DNA of 64,000 nucleotides from Diplolepis rosae (Eukaryota; Arthropoda; Insecta; Hymenoptera; Diplolepididae), in assembly GCA_030998225.1 (NCBI GenBank), contig JAPYXD010000714.1, positions 2,728,001 to 2,792,000 on the forward strand, written 5' to 3'. A model generated the notes under the pieces. The model ran no database searches and was not told the DNA's origin. It saw only the letters and a program-made list of their open reading frames with translations. Each line of letters begins with the position of its first letter. The first letter of the stretch is position 1. Made by a program: the position numbers and the translations under genes. Positions 54,484-64,000 of this stretch are shown here, one piece after another.

Positions 54484-55769
54484 CCAGGGGTGTTAGTTGA
54501 AATTTGCCGGTTTTACTCATAGATGTCGCTAGAGATATGTATACATTTCTATGATTTGGCATCTATGTCATATTTTTCTATGGACAATAACCTTCAAAAA
54601 TACACAATTACATTCTGCCAAAATAATAGCATCATAGTCGTTTACCTCAGTGAATATGTCGAGTTCCGTTCCAAGTAAATCGCATTTGCAGCATTCGTTG
54701 CTTTTCTTATTTCATCAAAAGAAAAAAGCAGTTGAAGCTCATCGATTGCTGGTAGAAACTTATGGTGAACATGCTCCAGTGATTAGAACATGTGAGACAT
54801 GGTTTCGTCAATTTAAAAGTGGAGATTTCGATTTAACAGACAATGAACATCCTGGTGCAGTGAAAAAGTTCGAAGACGAGGAATTGCAAGCGTTATTGGA
54901 TGAAGCCCAACCCAATCGCAACAACAATTGGCACAAACACTAAATGTGACCTGAGGAGCACTTTGTCAACGTTTAAAAGCCATGGGAAAAATCCAAAAGT
55001 ATGAAAAATGGGTACCACACCAACTGAACGATAGACAAATGGAAAATCGAAAAACCATTTGTAAAATGCTGCTTCAACAGTTCGAAAGGAAATCTTTTCT
55101 GCATAGAATTGTCACAGGGGACGAAAAATGGATTTATTTCGAGAACCCGAAGCGGAAAAAATCATGGCTTTCACCTGGTGAGGTCGGCCCATCGACTCCA
55201 AGGCCAAATCGCTTTGGCGGTAAGACAATGCTCTGTGTTTGGTGGGACCAGTGTGGTGTGGTGTACTTCGAATTATTAAAACCTGGTGAGACGGTGAACA
55301 CGGATCGCTACCGACAACAAATTATCAATTTGAATCATGCGTTGATCGAAAAACAGCCGGAATGGACCCGAAGACATGGCAAAGTTATCCTACAACATGA
55401 CAACGCACCGTCTCATACCGCTAAAGTGGTGAAGAACACATTAAAAGCATTGAATTGGGAAATATCATCGCACCCGCCGTACTCTTCAGACCTCGCCCCG
55501 TCCGACTATCATCTTTTCGCATCGATGGGACACTCACTCGCAGAGCAGCGCTTCGCCAATTTTGAAGAAGTCGAAAAATGGCTCGTCGAATGGTTTGCCT
55601 TGAAAGAGAAAAAGTTTTTTTGGAATGGTATCCATGATTTGCCTGAAAGATGGGCAAAATGTGTAGAATCCAATGGTCAATACTTTGAATAAAAAATTTT
55701 TTAGATTCTCTTGAGAATTAAGTGTTTTATTTATTTAAAAAACCGGAAAACTTTAACTAACACCCCTGG
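54484..55769 (+). mobile_element. Mariner transposon, full length (1286 bp)
   Basis: TA at 54482-54483 and 55770-55771 flank inverted ends CCAGGGGTGTTAGTT; the repeats extend about 30 bp with few mismatches. The element has standard mariner length and a transposase frame on the plus strand. Confidence 0.93.
54656..55692 (+). pseudogene. Mariner transposase with one frameshift and one stop
   Basis: ATG at 54656; the HTH region contains KKKAVEAHRLLVETYGEHAP, VIRTCETWFRQFKSGDFDLT and VKKFEDEELQALLDEA. A frameshift near 54905 and a TGA at about 54952 precede the catalytic part, open from 54982 to 55692. This keeps HRIVTGDEKWIYFENPKRKK, VILQHDNAPSHTAKV and SDLAPSDYHLF, with all three acids and the 34-residue spacing of classic mariners. 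The end is intact (LPERWAKCVESNGQYFE). It is the least damaged transposase in the window. Confidence 0.92.
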
Positions 55770-55821
55770 TAAATGTGATTGGTAGTTTACTCCTAAAGAC
55801 GATAGACATTTCCACGACATA

Positions 55822-56616
55822 CAAGGCCTGTCGTAAAAGTTCTCTCACAAGCTAAAAATCAAAAAAACTAAAACTGATTTTGGCAAACGTGATTTATTTT
55901 ATTCAAAATAGTTCACTTAGGATTCAATACACTGCTTTGCACGGTCAAGAAGCAAATTCGAAGACATTTTTATTTCATCACTAGTAATTATGTTCAGGAT
56001 GGCGGTCGTCAACCTTTGAATGTCTTCAATGTTTGTATAACGCTTTCCTTTCATGGCCAAATGTAACTTTCCGAACAAATAGGAATCAAACGGAGCCAAA
56101 TAAGGTGAATACGAAGAATGGTTGTTGATAGTCAAAATGCCATTTTTGGTCAAAAAGTCTGCAATCAACGTTGATCGATGAGCTCGTGCATTATCGTGCA
56201 ACAAGCGCCAACTTTCTTTATCACAATATTCTGTACGCACACAATAAATACGTACCAGCCAACGCTTCATAAAACCAAGATAACAGTTCATAGCTGATCT
56301 CAGCCGGCCCGAACGTTCGTCGTCATTTAAGTCTTCCCGACCTTTAAATCGTTTAAGCTACTCGTAGATAATGGGAAAGAATAAACACACACATTACCAT
56401 CAACTTTTTGCATCATTTGATGTGTATCGGCAGCAGATGGTTCAAACGTACTGTCACATTAGGCACAATAACTCAGCTTCTATACATCCGAATGTCATGA
56501 AATTTTGACACAACATCCATAATGGGTGCAGCATGAAAATCCCAAAATGTCTAACAGATGCCGCCACTAGTATTGACTATTTTTGGCTTGTTTAGGAACT
56601 TTTGTGACAGGCCATG
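55822..56616 (-). mobile_element. Internally deleted mariner (795 bp)
   Basis: TA on both sides (55820-55821, 56617-56618) and inverted ends CAAGGCCTGTCGTAAAAGTT and CATGGCCTGTCACAAAAGTT. Minus-strand coding: RFKGREDLNDDERSGRLRSA, then after a deletion WRLLHDNARAHRSTLIADFL and SPYLAPFDSYLFGKLHLAMK. Family members have SPDLAPCDFYLF. The second catalytic Asp is kept, the first block is deleted. It is a family distinct from the neighbouring mariner. Confidence 0.88.
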
Positions 56617-56668
56617 TATTAAAAAAAGGTTGAACTAACTTTCGCTGAAAACTACAGGCACCAACACA

Positions 56669-57235
56669 ATGCCATACCAGCCACTGAGGACTATCCCCAC
56701 ACATACACAGAACACACAACCAAATCTAGCAGCAGGTCAAAATACAACCACCAACACACAAGCATCCCCAAAATACATGTCTCTACCCTACGTACAGGGC
56801 CTCTCAGAGAAATTATCAGGCATCCTTAAACCTTTCGACATAAAAATTGCATCACGTAATTTCAATAATCTATCCTGTTTTTTTAAACCAGCAAAAGACA
56901 GAATTCCAAAAATTGACACCGCAGACGTGGTCTACAACATCCCCTGTGAAAATTGTACAGCCACTTATATAGGTACTACGAAACGACCACTAAAAACAAG
57001 AATCCACGAACACAAGAGGAATGTTTACAACCCTCCAGACAGATGGACAGCCTCAACAAAACACGCATGGGAACAAGACCACACATTTAACTTTAACAAT
57101 ATCCAAACCGTAGACAGAACTGACAATTACAAAAAACGGATGATTTTAGAGCCAGCGATCCAAACTCTATCAACCAAAGAACGGATACAGACAACCTATC
57201 CCATTTTTATCTGTCTATTAAACCAAAAAAAGTAG
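56669..57235 (+). pseudogene. Penelope-like element 3' fragment: GIY-YIG endonuclease
   Basis: A 188-codon frame: PYVQGLSEKLSGILKPFDIK, then the Cys linker YNIPCENCTATYIGTTKRPL, KTRIHEHKRNV, H-x-F-N-F and the helix DNYKKRMILEPAIQ. This is the complete C-terminal nuclease domain (GIY-YIG seen as TYIG), with R and E residues in place. The N-terminal part and RT are absent. It differs from both other PLEs, so it is a third family. The open frame is intact but upstream Thr/Gln-rich residues may be non-PLE. Confidence 0.82.
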
Positions 57236-59139
57236 AAAGGATGTAACTTTCGCTGGGTCAAATTATTCCAGGGAATGTTCTCTGCCTTTTTACGGCTTTG
57301 CTCTCTTTCTTTCCTTTTCTCAAGCTCTCTCTCAAACTTGCCTTAAGTTATGTCAAAAATGTGTTGAACCCTTCGGACTCGGGTTACACTTTACAATCCT
57401 CCTTTCGGTTTTTTTTCCCCTCCACCTTCCTCTTCCCTTTTTATTCTTCTCCTGGTTGACCTCTCAGTACATTCGGAATTCAGTCTCAAATCCTATATCT
57501 CAAAGCGAGTTCAGTGAAAAAGTTATGTGCTTTCAGGAAGACATTTTCAAAAAGAAAAAAAGAAAAAACAGAAAGTTCCATCAATCAAGGATTCGTTTTA
57601 AAGAGAAGTCCTTCCTGGTCACATATAAGGTTAGTTTATTTTTTCCAATAAAAATCAGCAAAGACTGGAAAGTTTGGATATTCATCTGCAATACGTGTTC
57701 GTTTCTCATCCCGCATAAATATTTTATTCACATTTTATATCTCTTGTTATTATATATGTAAGGAAATTATCCTAATTGAGTTGCGCGCGTAACCAGGTTG
57801 GTAAATCAAATCCCTGAATATATGGATGATGATGAAATCCGCACGTGTTAATGAGTATGATTAATTGAGAGATACCGAAAACAACGAAATGAAATATTGT
57901 AAAAGTAATCCACAAAACAACCTTGTGAATAATAACATTGAATGTTGTTTCTTTGTTATTCACTGGTAAGATTGACATGTAGATTAAGTGGGTAATGGTA
58001 AATTTTGTATATAATAATAAAAATCTTTGTTATTCACAGAGAACCAATACATGTTTTTATTCTAACCTCAAAAGAAGAAAAAGTGTGTTATAGAAGCTTG
58101 ATATAAACATTATAAAATATAAGAGAACATTATATATGTGTCATTTTATGGGAGATTTACAGTCAAAATTTTTTTTTCGACGAAACATTTTTTTTTGCCT
58201 TTTTACTTTGAAAATAATCGACACGTATTTTTTTTCAATGTGATACTTGACAATTTCGAGATATAATTTTTTCAAGTTTGGCACTCGGGCAAAATTTTTT
58301 TTTTTCAACTGCTCACTGTAAAAGCAGTTTTGAATATAAAATGTAACCCTTGCACTTGAAATGCGCGAAAGAGTACAAGCTTTCAAAAAAGTTATAGCAC
58401 ACATTTCGTTGCTTTTTTTGTAATAACAATATAGTACATTTTGATAAACAATTGAATTTTTTTTTAATTTGGAACTAACTTTTTCCGATTTTTTTGTTTC
58501 TAAATCTTTGTTGAAGTTTTTTCAATATGCAGGAAAAATTTTGGATTGGAAAAATGAAAACTGTAGGTGTAATTAATTTATAAAATCTATCCCGCGCGTT
58601 GCAACGAGCGAGCTCGCACGCTGCAACTACGCTTAAGCTTGATAAGGCATGCTCGGACTCGAAGCACGTGTGGCAGTGAATGCAGTGACCGCTGTTTTAG
58701 TTTTCTGTGAATGTTCCTCAAGTGTTCACCTATTTCAAATTAATACAGAAATACCAAGCTCTCGATTTAAACATGTCTGCTGCAATCCGGTTAATAAAAA
58801 AAATCATAGGGGAAAAAACCAAAAAAAAATTTGCGTCTCAAGTGTATCATTTAGAGTAATTTTATCGTAAAACTTCACTTATCAATTCATCATTATAACT
58901 AATGATTCGTTTTGAAATAGTTTACGCACAAGTTTGAATGCACTTATATTTTGAAATTTTCAAGTATCAAGATTCTCACCGAGGAATTTAATGTACGCAA
59001 ACCTTGTTCGGGTCGAATATCCAACCCCCCCCCCCTTTTTTTTCACCTACAAATTCGATCTGTTGTTTCAATATAATTTACCATTTTAATTACTTCGTCG
59101 CCATCCGAGAGCACTCGAAACACTTATCACGCATTACCC
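57236..59139. other. No recognised gene
   Basis: Pyrimidine-rich stretches at 57290-57450 may be PLE 3' untranslated sequence. A CpG-rich patch at 58590-58700 could be a promoter-like island, but no exon is recognised there. The rest is AT-rich. Confidence 0.35.
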
Positions 59140-59760
59140 GCACTTACGCTTCCTGTCCCGTCTGTTCCATACACGACACGAGGACAACGGCACCAGAGGA
59201 CAGCGGCATTGGAGATGCGGCACGACCGGCTTCCGAGCAGACGTAAACACTGGCATCCATGATGCCGGATCGAACATCGATACTGGACGAGTCTCGACCG
59301 ATCGAAGGATCGATTATCGGCGCCATTATCCACAGGACGACCAGCTGCCACCACGTGACCCGGAAGACGTATTCTGGGGCACATAGACCCCAGGGCTTGA
59401 TATTTAGTATTTTAGACATTCGAGATACTAAATTTATGTTGTACAATATTACTGGACACTACCTAACATAGTGCCAACGTACTACACGCGCTGTTCGCCG
59501 TACAAGAGAGAACCGCGTGTTTACAAAAATTATTTGCGATTGGGTCAAGCGATTAATTCGTGGGGCAGGTCAGGAATTTTACCGGCGTCGCGTCTTCCTT
59601 CCTCACTCTCGTCCTGCGACTACTAGAGACAGGCGTCATTTTAGCCGATCCAAAATTTAAAGGGGAATTTGATTCTGATTGGATTGTAAAGTTGGTTCTA
59701 TTAAATTTTTATGGCAAGTGGTTCGGAATTCCGAGCGGATACACATTTTGCTTTGAACGT
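59140..59760 (+). repeat. LTR-like repeat, copy 2
   Basis: Matches 28450-29190 in inverse orientation, including ACGACCGGCTTCCGAGCAGA-type and GATTGGGTCAAGCGATTAAT blocks. Divergence of perhaps 25% suggests old copies. An LTR is inferred, not shown. Confidence 0.55.
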
Positions 59761-59865
59761 TATATGGGGTCTGTCACACCAACCGATACCACTTCGTCTC
59801 TCTGTTTATTCTTCGCGAGTGCTTCTTTTTCCCTATTTGTAATTTTGTTATTTTTTTATTTCTTT

Positions 59866-61860
59866 TGATATTTGCATATGATCATATAAGTATTTATTGA
59901 TTTCAAATTTTACATGCAAATTTATTTTTCATGTTCGTGTTTAAATCGTGTCACGTTTTTACAAGATCTTATGGACAGCTGCAATCTGTTAAGTAAAATA
60001 TTTTGTAATTCTTAATTTGCCTGTTCTTCTGAAATCGTGGGAAAAATTCAAAGTCGATAAATGTTTAAAATTTTATATCAAGATTTCAATTACAAAATTT
60101 TAAAGCTTTGTGGATAAACTGCTTCATATTTAGAAAATACTTCAACTCTGTGAAGCATTTTTATATTTTAAGTGTAAAATCTGTGCTTAGGTCACAAAAA
60201 AGTAAGATAAAAATACTTTCATTATAAAATTAAGAATGTAGATTTAGCACTCATTAGGTCAAATGTTTATTACTTCTTCATATAAAATACTTTGCACATA
60301 ATTCTCTGGTTACATATTTTTTAAATGTTGGAACATTTAAGAAATTCATGAATATTTAACCTATTTATATAAACTAAAAATTTAAAAATAAAGCTTTGAC
60401 TGACAAATCTAAGAATTTGTCAATTATTGATCTATTTTCTTGTAAATTTGAACATACTGTCTAAATCTGAATCAGTCAAAATCTACTGATTATCAGTAAA
60501 ATTTGACTGATGCGAATAGCCAAAAAGAGGTTACCGTGAATCAGTCAAATTTCACTGAATACTTTAGTGAAAATGAACTGATTCAACAGTGAAACATAAT
60601 ACTTCACTTATTAAATCAGTGAAAATAAACTAATTTATCAGTGCAAAATATTTTGTTTACTGATAAATCAGTGAAAATTTGACTGATTCAGATTTAGAGA
60701 GTAGAAGTACTTAAAATTCCAAAATGACATTATTTTTCAAGTGATGCTTAAACCTTTCTTTATTCTTATGAGGATATTCTGCCGGAAGTTCATTTCAGGT
60801 GAGTGACTTTTTTTTGAATGAAAGATTTTGTAATTCTAAATAAGGCTCATCTTGCAACATTGTAAAAAGATTTAAAAATTTTAAAGTAAATTGTATAATA
60901 CAAGTATTTTCATCCCAAGTTTTAGTGACCTATCCGCAGACTTTTAATTTGAAAATTAAGATTCTTTATAAAGAGGAAAAAATTGTGTTCTTAAAGCAGT
61001 TAATTCCCAGAGATTCAATATCTTTCATTTAATATTTTGATTTGAAACATTGAATACTTATTAGCTTTGAATTAGACAGAAAAATTTACTTTGAAGCTCT
61101 AGAATTTTTATACAATTTTACAAGATGAGCCTAATTTAGAATTACGAAATCTTTCATTAAAAAAAAAGTCACTCACCTGAAATAAAGTTCTGGAAGAATT
61201 CTCAAGATTAAAAAAAGGTTTAAGCATCACTTGAAAAATAAAGTCATTGTGGAATTTTAAGTCCTCCTATATGTTCAAACTTACAAGAAAATAGATCAAT
61301 AATTGACAAATTCTTAGATTTGTCAGTCGAAGCTTTATTTGTAAATTTTTACTTTTTATAATTAGGTTAAATATTCATGAATTTCTTAAATGTTCCAACA
61401 TTTAAAAAATATGTAACCAGAGAATTATGTGCAAAGTATTTTATATGAAGAAGTAATAAACATTTGACCTAATGAGTGCTAAATCTACATTCTTAATTTT
61501 ATAATGAAAGTATTTTTATCTTACTTTTTTGTGACCTAAGCACAGATTTTACACTTAAAATATAAAAATGCTTCACAGAGTTGAAGTATTTTCTAAATAT
61601 GAAGCAGTTTATCTACAAAGCTTTAAAATTTTGTAATTGAAATCTTGATATAAAATTTTAAACATTTATCGACTTTGAATTTTTCCTACGATTTCAGAAG
61701 AACAGGCAAATTAAGAATTACAAAATATTTTATTTAACAGATTGCAGCTGTCCATAAGATCTTGTAAAATCGTGACACGATTTAAACATGAACATGAAAA
61801 AGAAATTTTCATGTAAAATTTGAAATCAATAAATACTTATGTGGTCATATGCAAATATCA
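59866..61860. repeat. Two-kilobase palindrome (long foldback)
   Basis: The left arm 59866-60855 (less a 245-bp MITE) and right arm about 61121-61860 are inverse complements at high identity, from TGATATTTGCATATG inward to AAGTCACTCACCTGAAAT-type sequence. About 740 bp per arm and a loop of about 265 bp. No coding frames are recognised in either arm. Confidence 0.85.
60457..60701. mobile_element. 245-bp MITE in the left palindrome arm
   Basis: Ends CTGTCTAAATCTGAATCAGT and the inverse of CTCTCTAAATCTGAATCAGT, with TA at 60455-60456 and 60702-60703. The interior repeats ATCAGTGAAAAT / AATTTGACTGAT in both orientations. The right arm lacks it, so it inserted after the palindrome formed. Confidence 0.9.
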
Positions 61861-62330
61861 CTGAACACATTTTTTAGCTTTTTAATTCATCTCCTATTAG
61901 AAAATTTGTTCTTTCCGTAAAGCAATTCATTTTTTGAATGAAAAGTCTGTGATTAGGCTGCAAACAGTGAGATGAAAATATGTCTAACATAAAATTGAGA
62001 ATGTAATATTCATTCTTAAATTTTATGTTTATCTCTTCTTAATGCTAAATAATTCGCTAATTGAAATTTTTTAAATGTTCAAAATTGGTAAAAAGCATGG
62101 AAATTTGAAATTTATAATTTAAGCTTTCCTTTAAAAATTTCAAATATTTTCAATTTATATATAGATTTAAATTGTAAATATTGATTAGTTTCAAATTTCC
62201 GCTTTAAAATAATTTTTAGACTTTTAAAATGATTCCACAATTTTCCAAAATTTTATAGATGTTTATTTCAGGGAAAAATTGATTAAAATATCGAAAAAAG
62301 AAGTATTATTTCCATAACTACATATTCTGT
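61861..62330 (+). repeat. Diverged extra copy of the palindrome arm sequence
   Basis: 61930-62030 (AGTCTGTGATTAGGCTGCAAA, AAAATTGAGAATGTA) resembles the left-arm block at 60180-60240 in the same orientation. Part of the palindrome loop (60895-60960) is a further diverged inverse copy. Confidence 0.45.
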
Positions 62331-63849
62331 AAATTTGAAATTGTCGTCTGCTTCGCGCCTCTTTTGCGCGGAGTCGAGAGATACACATTTCACAATTTCG
62401 ACTCGATAAACGACAGCCTGAAATCTAAAATTTGAAACAGTTGAAAACGCATGCATTGTAACGAAGAAGCGAGGATAATAAGGGGAAATGGGACGAGTCG
62501 TTCTCGCATGCCAGAGTGACGAGGAAAGAAAAATGGCAACGTGCCCCGTCTTCGCTCCCTACTCGCTTCACACCGACAGGCAGGCTGAGAGTGTGAGACA
62601 CTGCGTCGGTTTCAGATCTTGGATCACTGGACTGGCGTCCAACAAGTTCTAAAGTAAGTATTTTATTTTTAGGTAATTTTAAATTAATTAAATTTGTAGG
62701 GCAAAATAGAGCTGTCAGGTTCCGGGTAAAGGACCTGCATCTCAATATATACATTTTCCATTAATAGCGCTAAGTATTCCTTATATTTTGTAGCAACTGA
62801 ATTTATCCATGAAATTTTTAAGTGATCAAAAAAAAGAACTGATTATTTATCAAATTAACTTTTATTTTCCTTTTTGAACTAAAGTATTCAAAGAACACAA
62901 AAAAATACATGCTGGTACACGCGTTTTACTAAACACAGGGGCACCTGTTGCCACAGCACTAAACCAAGTTAGTAATAAGTCCCTAGCAATTATCGCTTGT
63001 CATTGGTAAACTATCGTACTCGAACATGTCTCCAATATGTCGGCTACGATAGGTTCTACTGTAGATACAAAAATTACTTTATCAAATTGATAACATTACA
63101 GCAAAAAAGACAGAATTTTTGGATACGTTACCGATGTGTAGTGTTACACTGCCGGTACTAAATTCGAAAGCGGGCATTGATTGTCGGTAACAACGATAAT
63201 CAATAAGTAAGGTTAAAATGCATGAATCGTGAGCGTCGTTGAACTGAATTATGAAATTATAAAACTTTTTTTTTTCTACACTCAACGGTTTAGGCATAAA
63301 ATTTTATTCCTACTTTCTAATAATTTTACAAAATTTCCCCACTTTATTCCAACTTAAAATTTTAAATGTGGGGAAAAAATCGATACGCATGGGACTCAAT
63401 TCATTAGCTGATGTGGTTGATCCGTGGCCTTCAGAAAAGAATTATTGGAAAACATGCAACTAAGAAACGTTTAGCAAAATTTCAATAAGCCGCTGAAAAA
63501 TAGAATCAAAGCAGAATTGTACATTTATATTATGTATCTTTAAATTTTAACGAGTGTTTATATTTGTTAAAAGTATAGTTTGAATATGACGCCATTGGTA
63601 AACTTATGAGTTTCCCTAAAGATGCATTTACACCTCTGCTTGCCGGCCGGCCAACATATAAGACAGAAATATTTTCCATTTTTTTCTTTTCCATGTGCTC
63701 TCGACAATCATGGGAACTAGAGGTGTGCAAAAAGATTCGATTCTCCATCCGATATTGCCCTCCGTCGAATGTCGAATATTCGATATCCGAAGCGCGTCCG
63801 ATCGAATTTTTAATCAGACATTACACAATATACATACATTGTATAATTG
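62331..63849. other. No firm gene; repeat and protease-like remnants
   Basis: 62340-62640 is CpG-richer and ends in a strong donor-like AAAGTAAGTATT near 62652; a 39-codon frame ATGGCAACG...TAA starts at 62532 but is unrecognised. 62660-62755 is the inverse of the 27935 repeat. At about 62915-62990 the plus strand reads RVLLNTGAPVATALNQ, reminiscent of a retroelement protease with Asn for the catalytic Asp; this is weak. Confidence 0.3.
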
Positions 63850-63851
63850 TA

Positions 63852-64000
63852 TTAGGTGCGCAAATAAGTTCCCGCTGTTTGTCAATAGATGTCTTCAGCA
63901 GTAAATGCTGGTTGATTTTGACCTATCCAAAACGTCATGAACCAAGCTTAGACATATGGTAAATAAACCGTTTTGACACATTAGTCATTTTACTTTGGCG
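63852..64000 (+). mobile_element. Start of a mariner element, cut by the window edge
   Basis: After TA at 63850-63851 the sequence TTAGGTGCGCAAATAAGTTC resembles a mariner terminal repeat, followed by an untranslated leader. No transposase start is reached before the window ends. Confidence 0.55.

Noticed and set aside
58590..58870. CpG-rich patch with a 73-codon frame
   Set aside because: No homology recognised, no splice or poly-A context; could be a promoter but nothing in the sequence decides it.
1..64000. CRISPR arrays, bacterial operons or ribosome-binding sites
   Set aside because: No regularly spaced identical repeats; introns, LTR elements, PLEs and mariners show this is an animal nuclear sequence.

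Overview
This looks like a transposon-saturated, AT-rich intergenic and intronic window from an animal nuclear genome, most probably an insect. The reasons are several mariner/Tc1 families, an R1-like LINE with CCHC knuckles, Penelope-like elements (PLEs), hAT and PIF/Harbinger remnants, and a host gene with 57-69 bp introns. The species cannot be named from the sequence; a repeat-rich hymenopteran would fit, as a guess. There are no bacterial operons, CRISPR arrays or rRNA.

Host genes. Four minus-strand exons (10629-10475, 4978-4784, 4726-4562, 4492-4277) encode the end of the GLUE domain, the linker and the first part of the EAP30 region of VPS36, an ESCRT-II subunit. Its introns are filled with transposons, and the first and last exons are not visible. 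A second probable host exon lies antisense in the large VPS36 intron (6282-6522, plus strand, Lys-rich C-terminus, AATAAA 41 nt after the stop).

Layout. 1-4.2 kb: deleted Ty3, LINE and mariner pieces. 4.3-10.6 kb: VPS36, with a mariner (8176-9997) interrupted by a 526-bp hAT-type element. 11.1-18.3 kb: one complete Ty3-type LTR retrotransposon (minus strand; 271-bp LTRs differing at 8 sites; TSD TAGT; Lys-type PBS; canonical -1 frameshift signal), inserted in the 3' end of a PLE (18.3-20.6 kb) beside a hammerhead-ribozyme motif. 20.8-29 kb: Tc1, foldback, Harbinger, mariner and MITE remnants. 29.6-40 kb: two copies of the R1-like LINE, the second split by a 162-bp hAT-type MITE. 42.5-45 kb: a gag relic and an element with 280-bp terminal inverted repeats. 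47.7-50.8 kb: a nearly full-length PLE with an inverted 5' terminal repeat and a second hammerhead motif. 51-57 kb: an unknown foldback element, two mariners and a third PLE 3' end. 59-62 kb: an LTR-like repeat and a 2-kb palindrome containing a MITE. 63.85 kb to the end: the start of another mariner.

No transposon coding region is intact; each visible frame carries stops, frameshifts or catalytic substitutions. The best leads are three PLE-type hammerhead motifs with a self-complementary ACGU stem III, the preserved gag-pro frameshift signal, a foldback element whose loop has grown to ten 11-bp units, and the 2-kb palindrome. Family names come from motifs read by eye; no database was searched.
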